A stretch of 64,000 nucleotides of DNA from Streptomyces sp. NRRL F-5122 (GTDB taxonomy: Bacteria; Actinomycetota; Actinomycetes; Streptomycetales; Streptomycetaceae): contig NZ_LMWH01000116.1 in the NCBI RefSeq assembly GCF_001507435.1, positions 62,001-126,000 of the forward strand. The letters are read 5' to 3'. Below the pieces are notes generated by a model that was not told where the DNA came from, made no database searches, and saw nothing but the letters and a program-made list of their open reading frames with translations. The position numbers and the translations under genes are program-made. Position 1 is the first letter of the stretch. Every line of letters begins with the position of its first letter. This document shows positions 59,195-64,000 of the stretch, piece after piece.

Positions 59195-61060
59195 TCAGGA
59201 CCCGGTGTGCCGCCAGGTGCGGAGCACCAGCTCGCGCCCCTTCGACGTGCGGACGACGGGCTCGTCGTCCGCAAGCGCGAAGCCGGTGGACCTGGCGACG
59301 GCCTCGCTGGCGGCGTTGCCGGCCTCGATCCGCAGCACCACGGAGCGGGCGCCCGCCTCGCGGACGGCGTGCTCCACGACGAGCCGCACGGCCCGGGAGG
59401 CAAGGCCGCGGCCGCGGTGGTCGGCGCCGACGCCGTACGCCAGCTCGAGTTCGCGTTCGTCGGGCCCGCTGCGGAAGAACAGGATCTCGCCCCGCGGCCG
59501 CAGACCGTCCGTGGTGATGGCGAGCTGCACCGACTGCCTCTCGGCCCGCTTCCTGCGTGCCGCGGCGAGGTAGGAGCGTGCCTCCTCGACGCCGAACGGG
59601 GATGCCACGGGTGTCCACCGGTCGATCTCGGGGTCGTCGTACAGCGCGACGAGGTCGGGCACATCGGCGTCGGTCCACTCGCGCAATCGGAGCCCGAGCC
59701 CTTCGAGGAGCAGCGGACGGGACGGGTCGAAGATCCTCTGGTCGTCCATGGTCCGGTCCTCGCGTGCCGGTCCGACGGCGGCCAAGGGCTCGCCGGAGGT
59801 GGGCCGGCGGAACACCGTGGCCGCCCGGGCTCCGCGCCGGGCCGGACTCGGAGCCGCGAGGACCGGGCTCGGCTCTCGCGCGCTCCGCAGTGCCGTGCGC
59901 AGCGCCACCACCGGGTCTCCCGCGTGGTAGGGCCGCTCGGACGGTTCGATGCCGTCGAGGAACTCCTGGTAGCGGACCGCGTGGACGAGATGGGCGAGCG
60001 GCTCGGCGAGGCGCAGGGCGCCGGCCGGATCACTGCCGGGGACGTGCGCGCTCCAGGCTTCGGCCCAGGCCCGGGCCGCCGTCGCCCACACCTGCTCATC
60101 GAGGAACTCGTGGGCGCGCAGTCCGTCCACCACCGGGTTGCCCCAGTACGCGTCGGCGAAGTCCACGACGACCGGATAGCCGCCGTCGCTGCGCCAGTTG
60201 CCGGGGTGGAAGTCGCCGTGCACCACCGTGTCGGGCAGGCCGCAGTCCACCAGCCGCTGCCAACGGTCCGTCAGTCTCCGCACCGCGGCGACCTCCTGCC
60301 GGTTCAGCCCCGCGGCCGCCGGTCCGTCGAGGAGGGCGTCCACCCGGGTGGCGAGGACGGGTGTGCGCCAGTCCCGCAGCCCGGCGGGCCGGTTCGCCGC
60401 GAGGGCGGCCTGGGCCGCCACCAACCGCTTCATCGCCGCGGTCGCCGTACCGGGCGAGGCACCCCAGCAGTCCTCCCCGGGCACGTGTTCCATGAGGATC
60501 CGCCCCGGGCCCCGGCCCAGGAGGACCGGCACCAGTGAAGGGTCCGCTCCGGCGAGCGCGGTGACGACGGCTCCCTCGTCGGCGGCGAAGTGCGGCGTCG
60601 CCTTGAGCCAGACCGGCCCCTGCGCGGTGGGCAGCCGGAACAATGCCGCAAGGTTCCAGGTCCGTCGCTGCTCGACCGGCCCGGTGACGGGTCGTCCCGC
60701 CGCCTCCAGGGTGCGCGCGGCCCAGTCGAGGAGTTCCCGCAGGCCTGCGGCACGGGCCCACGGCGCGCGCAGTGCGGAGTCCGTCCCGAACCGGCCGTCG
60801 TCGAGAGGGCGCCGCTCCAGCAGCCCGGGTGCCGGGCGCCCCAACGCCTCGACGTGGTACGTCGCGTGGCCGTCACGCCCGCCCTCGCCGCCGTCCACCG
60901 TCAGCAGGCGCAGTACCAGCACGGGCACCCCGAGCAGCTCCTCCAGCCGTGCGACGACCGGCTCGACCTCCTGCCACCACGGAACGTCCACCGGGAACGG
61001 CCCCACGGCCCCCAGGACGTCCTCGCCCGCTGTCACCCATGCGCTCACGGTCCGGCTCAC
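59195..61060 (-). CDS. Fused APH-type phosphotransferase and GNAT acetyltransferase
   Basis: This is one uninterrupted ORF of about 621 residues from GTG 61060. The N-terminal part (to about residue 400) is an APH-fold kinase: GPVWLKATPHF (ATP lysine), ILMEHVPGED, and the catalytic loop VVHGDFHPGNWRSDG followed by VVVDFADAYWGN. After a Pro/Ala/Arg linker of about 45 residues, a complete 184-residue GNAT domain begins at MDDQRIFDPSRPLLLEGL, with acetyl-CoA loop GVGADHRGRGLASRAVRL. An ATG at 59749 with GAGGA seven bases upstream could also start the GNAT part alone, so two products are possible. No stop codon exists in any frame across the linker. Substrates unknown; a resistance role is not implied. 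Confidence 0.78.
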   Translation of the reverse strand: MSRTVSAWVTAGEDVLGAVGPFPVDVPWWQEVEPVVARLEELLGVPVLVLRLLTVDGGEGGRDGHATYHVEALGRPAPGLLERRPLDDGRFGTDSALRAPWARAAGLRELLDWAARTLEAAGRPVTGPVEQRRTWNLAALFRLPTAQGPVWLKATPHFAADEGAVVTALAGADPSLVPVLLGRGPGRILMEHVPGEDCWGASPGTATAAMKRLVAAQAALAANRPAGLRDWRTPVLATRVDALLDGPAAAGLNRQEVAAVRRLTDRWQRLVDCGLPDTVVHGDFHPGNWRSDGGYPVVVDFADAYWGNPVVDGLRAHEFLDEQVWATAARAWAEAWSAHVPGSDPAGALRLAEPLAHLVHAVRYQEFLDGIEPSERPYHAGDPVVALRTALRSAREPSPVLAAPSPARRGARAATVFRRPTSGEPLAAVGPAREDRTMDDQRIFDPSRPLLLEGLGLRLREWTDADVPDLVALYDDPEIDRWTPVASPFGVEEARSYLAAARRKRAERQSVQLAITTDGLRPRGEILFFRSGPDERELELAYGVGADHRGRGLASRAVRLVVEHAVREAGARSVVLRIEAGNAASEAVARSTGFALADDEPVVRTSKGRELVLRTWRHTGS

Positions 61061-61088
61061 CGCGCCAGTGTGCGGGACCTGCCCGTCC

Positions 61089-61117
61089 TTGACATGCAAG
61101 TAATTGCCTGCATAACG
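61089..61117 (+). promoter_or_regulatory. ArsR-type autoregulatory promoter/operator
   Basis: TTGACA at 61089-61094 and CATAAC/ATAACG at 61111-61117 are 16-17 bp apart. The spacer holds an imperfect palindrome, ATGCAAG...CCTGCAT (61094-61113), with an inner GCAA-GTAA-TTGC. Bound repressor would cover the promoter of the ArsR gene. The divergent APH-GNAT start lies 29 bp away and may be co-controlled. Confidence 0.65.
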
Positions 61118-61147
61118 TTGAGTGTGTCATCAGAGAGCGATTCCGGA

Positions 61148-61915
61148 ATGGACCAGGTCTTCAAGGCGCTGGCCGACGCGACCCGCCGGCGGCTGCTGGA
61201 CCGGCTGCACGAGCGTGGTGGGCAGACGCTCGGTGAGCTGTGCGAGCACATCGACATGACGCGTCAGTCCGTCACCCAGCATCTCGCCGTCCTGGAGGCC
61301 GCCAATCTGGTCGCGAGCGTGCGGCGGGGGCGGGAGAAGCTGCACTACCTCAATCCGGTACCGCTCCACGAGATCCAGGAGCGGTGGATCGACAAGTTCG
61401 AGCGCCGGCGCCTGCGCGCGCTGAGCGCCGTCAAACGACAAGCCGAGGAAGCCATGAGCGACAAGCCCACGTTCGTGTACGTCATCTACATCAGGAGCAC
61501 CCCCGAAGCCGTGTGGGACGCGCTCACCGACGCCGGGCTGACCGCCGCGTACTGGGGCCACAGCAACGTCTCCGACTGGAAGCCCGGTTCCCGCTGGGAG
61601 CATGTCCGCACCGACGGCTCGGGCATCGCCGACGTGGTCGGCGAGGTGGTCGAAAGCGATCGGCCCGGCCGCCTCGTGACCACCTGGACCTCTCCGGAGA
61701 ACGAGGGGCGCCCGGAGGCGTACTCCAAGGTCACCTTCGACATCCAGCCCCACGCGGACATCGTCAGGCTCACCGTCACCCACGAGGATCTGGCGGACGA
61801 GCGCGAGCGCGCGGACGTCGCCGGGGGCTGGGCGGCCGTGCTGTCGAACCTCAAGTCGCTGATCGAGACGGGCAGCCCGCTGCCGCAGGAGCCGTGGCTG
61901 GTGCCGAACGACTGA
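61148..61915 (+). CDS. ArsR-family regulator fused to an SRPBCC (AHSA1) domain
   Basis: This 255-residue protein has an ArsR winged helix at 1-90 (VFKALADATRRRLLDRL, ELCEHIDMTRQSVTQHLAVL, LVASVRRGREKLHYLNPVPL) and, after MSDKPTFVYVIYIRSTPEAV, an SRPBCC/AHSA1 ligand-binding domain (about 105-250; GHSNVSDWKPGSRWEHV). No ArsR metal-binding cysteines are seen, so it probably senses a hydrophobic or other small molecule through the SRPBCC pocket. The fusion is a recognised actinobacterial type. I use the ATG at 61148; a GTG at 61124 coincides with the predicted transcript start and could be a leaderless start. Confidence 0.88.
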   Translation: MDQVFKALADATRRRLLDRLHERGGQTLGELCEHIDMTRQSVTQHLAVLEAANLVASVRRGREKLHYLNPVPLHEIQERWIDKFERRRLRALSAVKRQAEEAMSDKPTFVYVIYIRSTPEAVWDALTDAGLTAAYWGHSNVSDWKPGSRWEHVRTDGSGIADVVGEVVESDRPGRLVTTWTSPENEGRPEAYSKVTFDIQPHADIVRLTVTHEDLADERERADVAGGWAAVLSNLKSLIETGSPLPQEPWLVPND

Positions 61916-62013
61916 TCCGGTGCCGGGCGGCGGAAGGCGCGCACGACGTGGCCGGTCGGCGACCGGGGGCGGCCGGGCCGCCCTTCCGCCGCGGTGGCCG
62001 GGCGCCGGTGCCG

Positions 62014-62454
62014 CTATGCGCGCGGGGTGCTCTTCACGGCCACTCCCGCGCACATCACGCCCAGTGCCACGGCGAGTGCGCCGATGACGATGCTGTTGAC
62101 CACGACCCCCGTGTCGGGGGCGACGCCGACGATCCACGGCGAAATGATCATCCATGCGCCCATGGCGCACATGGCCCAGCTCAGGCCGTACATCCTCTCC
62201 GGCATGATGGTGAATCCGAGGGCCAGCAGCCCGAGCGCGATCCCCATGATGAGGTTGTGTGTCGCGACGGCGGGCTGGCTCGTCGTGTAGTGGAGTATCC
62301 ACGGGGACGCTGCGCAGTACAGACCGAGCAGGAACACTGGTCCGTCCACGAGCGCCACGTCACGGGTTCCGAGCATGCGGGTGTAGCGGTCCCGCATCTC
62401 ATGGACATCGGGGTGGGTGGTGATGTCGCCTCTGGTGTGTGAGACGTGAGCCAT
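62014..62454 (-). CDS. SPW-repeat membrane protein
   Basis: This 146-residue protein has four hydrophobic helices and the diagnostic Ser-Pro-Trp motifs in YCAASPWILHY and MIISPWIVGVA (SPW repeat family). The order VDGPVFLLGLYCAASPW ... LIMGIALGLLALGF ... GAWMIISPW ... SIVIGALAVALGVMCAG shows two SPW units. Function unknown; the family is common in actinobacterial stress regions. ATG 62454. The open frame continues far upstream without protein-like sequence. Confidence 0.9.
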   Translation of the reverse strand: MAHVSHTRGDITTHPDVHEMRDRYTRMLGTRDVALVDGPVFLLGLYCAASPWILHYTTSQPAVATHNLIMGIALGLLALGFTIMPERMYGLSWAMCAMGAWMIISPWIVGVAPDTGVVVNSIVIGALAVALGVMCAGVAVKSTPRA

Positions 62455-62528
62455 GACCGGTCTCCTTCGACTCTGCAGGTCCGATCGCGTCCGACGCGGC
62501 ATAAGTACCGCATAAGGCGATTTTGCTC

Positions 62529-63440
62529 TTATTTCTCTTTTATGTGTAGGGGGTGCGGGGCCGGTGACGGACCCGCTCCGGCCCGGGCCAACTCGGCCGT
62601 GAACTGCGCGCCTGCCAGCAGGGCGAGATGGGACATCCACAGCCACACCAGGAAGACGACCACCCCCGCCAGGGATCCGTACAGCCTGCTGTAGGTGCCA
62701 AGTCCCGCGGCGTACGCCGTGAAGCAGGCGGAGGCGGCGAGCCAGAGCGCCCCGGCGAGCACCCCGCCCGGCAGGGCGTGGCGCAGCGTACGGGCCTGGG
62801 AAGGCCCGGTCCGGAACAGCACCAGCACCAGGAGCGCGACCAGCGCCACCAGGGCCGGCCAGCGCAGCAGGGTCCACGCGGCGGCCCCCGCCTCGCCGAG
62901 CCCGGCCCACTCGCCCAGTGCGCGCGCCAGGGGACCGCCGAGGACGAGCAGCAGCGCACTGCAGAACAACAGGACCAGCAGGATCACGGCCGTGAGCAGG
63001 ATGCGGTGCGCCGTGCGCAGGGCGGGCCGCGTGTCGGCGACACGGTGCTGGTCGTGCAGCGCCCGCCGGAACACCGCCAGGTAGCTGGAGGCCGACCACA
63101 GCGCGCTCGCCCCGCCTCCGACGGCCACCGTGAGCGCGGCGGACCGCTCTCCGGCCAGCCGGCGCAGCGTGCTGTGCAGGGCCGAGCCGGACTCGGCCGG
63201 GGCCCACGCCGTCACACGGTCGATCAGAGCGTCCGTCAGATGCGGACTGATCGTGCCGATCAGGGAGACCGTCATCAGGAGCATGGGCAGCAGGGCGAGA
63301 ATGGCGTAGTACGTCAGGGCCGCCGCCCAGTCCGAGGCATCGTCGCGCCACATGGCCACCGGGGTGCGGCGCAACGCCGTCCACAGCACCGGGCCGGCCC
63401 GACGGGCCCGGGCGAGCGCACGGGTGACGCCGGGCGGCAC
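62529..63440 (-). CDS. YihY/virulence factor BrkB-family membrane protein
   Basis: This is a 303-residue membrane protein with six helices. The DWAAALTYYAILALLPMLLM start of helix 1, GGASALWSASSYLAVFRRAL, RHALPGGVLAGALWL and the YGSLAGVVVFLVWLWMSHLALLAGAQFTAEL end match the YihY/BrkB (formerly RNase BN) family. Function is not settled. I start at the GTG at 63440 to give the usual family length; no good ribosome site is seen and no ATG is better placed. It lies 74 bp upstream of the SPW gene on the same strand, so they may be co-transcribed. Confidence 0.88.
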   Translation of the reverse strand: MPPGVTRALARARRAGPVLWTALRRTPVAMWRDDASDWAAALTYYAILALLPMLLMTVSLIGTISPHLTDALIDRVTAWAPAESGSALHSTLRRLAGERSAALTVAVGGGASALWSASSYLAVFRRALHDQHRVADTRPALRTAHRILLTAVILLVLLFCSALLLVLGGPLARALGEWAGLGEAGAAAWTLLRWPALVALVALLVLVLFRTGPSQARTLRHALPGGVLAGALWLAASACFTAYAAGLGTYSRLYGSLAGVVVFLVWLWMSHLALLAGAQFTAELARAGAGPSPAPHPLHIKEK

Positions 63441-63775
63441 GCCGGGGCCGGTCAGTGTGCCGACACGCCGAAGCCATGGCCGTCTCCTGTGCGGTAGTGA
63501 GGCCTGTCCCTCCACGGCTGCCCTTCCGTTTGAGCCGCACGGGTGCGCGGCCGCGCGTGCCGCCGCCCTCGGTGACCGCGGTACCGGGCGGCGAACCCGT
63601 CCCTCTCCGCCTTCCCTCAGTCGCCGCCGAAAGGCCACCTGATCACCCGGTCGCCGCACGGTCGCGGCGTGGTGACCCCGTGCCACCGTCCCGGGCCGTT
63701 GCGTGAGCGCCCGCGGACATGCATCGGTTCCGCAGCGAATGACCCGTACGGGGTGCGTGAACGGCGCGCCCCCGT
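63441..63775. other. Intergenic region between the YihY and sigma factor genes
   Basis: These 335 bp hold the promoter region of the YihY gene and the 3' flank of the sigma factor gene. I find no gene, hairpin or clear promoter. The open frames here are weak in protein character. Confidence 0.5.
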
Positions 63776-64000
63776 TCAGGGGGCGGTCTCCTGTTGGAGA
63801 CAGCTGCGCAGCCGGCGCAGTCCCCTGCGGGCGTGGCTCTTGACCGTGCCCAGGGGCCAGCCGGTGCGCGCGGCGATCTGGGCCTGGGTCAGGTCCTCGT
63901 AGTACGCCAGGCACAGCACCTGCCGTTGCGCGGCGGGGAGCCGGGCGAGTTCGCGGCGGACCACCACCCGGTCGAGAAGGGTCTCGGGCTGCGCTCCCGG
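63776..64000 (-). CDS. ECF-type RNA polymerase sigma factor, C-terminal part (region 4)
   Basis: The gene enters from the right edge, so only about 74 C-terminal residues are visible. They contain sigma region 4.2: LPAAQRQVLCLAYYEDLTQA, then QIAARTGWPLGTVKSHARRG. The LGTVKSHxRRGLxxLR recognition helix is typical of SigK-like/ECF19 and related groups. The start, region 2 and any anti-sigma partner lie outside the window. Confidence 0.88.
   Translation of the reverse strand, partial: PGAQPETLLDRVVVRRELARLPAAQRQVLCLAYYEDLTQAQIAARTGWPLGTVKSHARRGLRRLRSCLQQETAP

Noticed and set aside
59195..61099. Aminoglycoside-resistance interpretation of the APH-GNAT ORF
   Set aside because: Neither domain shows the specific motifs of known aminoglycoside kinases or acetyltransferases, and both folds act on many substrates.

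Overview
The window is 64 kb of high-GC actinobacterial chromosome, almost certainly Streptomyces or a close relative. The evidence is near-saturated G/C third codon positions, many GTG starts, GGAGG ribosome binding sites, several apparently leaderless genes, a long chaplin with a sortase signal, a DUF397 protein, an NsdA/Orf1590-type developmental regulator and a single in-frame TTA codon. I see no rRNA, tRNA, CRISPR array, insertion sequence or prophage. The window opens inside a PrmC-like methyltransferase gene and closes inside an ECF sigma factor gene.

Left part (1-20.8 kb): a 2,4-dienoyl-CoA reductase-like flavoenzyme behind a 24-bp palindrome, followed by a PadR regulator; a fibronectin-III lipoprotein; a dhaKLM dihydroxyacetone kinase operon with its own terminator; a type II NADH dehydrogenase-like enzyme; a frameshifted DUF6479 gene; a Cys-rich copper-storage-like protein; an acyl-CoA dehydrogenase behind a KstR-type box; a leftward four-gene operon (Fe(II)/2-oxoglutarate dioxygenase, SDR, two Gfo/Idh/MocA dehydrogenases) divergent from a LacI regulator; an MpaB-type oxygenase; a Ser/Thr kinase fused to TPR repeats; and a phytoene-dehydrogenase-like flavoprotein.

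Middle part (20.9-34.6 kb) is an acyl-CoA catabolic island. It holds a nitronate-monooxygenase-family flavoprotein coupled to an acyl-CoA synthetase, a second synthetase, a metallophosphoesterase, PaaK, and a block with the same layout as mycobacterial fadD19 / echA19 ... DUF35-ltp4-ltp3 (steroid side-chain degradation). Two promoters in this island share a 17-bp palindrome. Two genes of the block, the FadD19-like synthetase and the DUF35 protein, carry frameshifts; the second is explained by a third copy of a 5-bp tandem repeat.

Right part (34.7-64 kb) mixes stress, envelope and developmental genes. These are DUF397, a universal stress protein, a secreted amidase, a TTA-containing phosphotransferase, the NsdA/Orf1590-like regulator behind 10-bp-spaced repeats, a PAS-SpoIIE phosphatase, a baeRF3 protein, asnB, a secreted peptidase, the chaplin behind a BldN-like promoter, two GNAT proteins and a GlsB-type membrane protein. 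A chitosan-oligosaccharide unit follows: exo-beta-glucosaminidase, divergent ROK repressor and APC permease, with near-identical 21-bp operators at the hydrolase and permease promoters. The window ends with an APH-GNAT fusion ORF, an ArsR-SRPBCC regulator behind its own operator, an SPW-repeat membrane protein, a YihY-type membrane protein and the sigma factor.

The least explained unit is the LacI-linked dioxygenase/dehydrogenase operon. The three frameshifts (8.9, 30.4 and 31.9 kb) may be real mutations or assembly errors and should be checked against reads before any pseudogene is declared.
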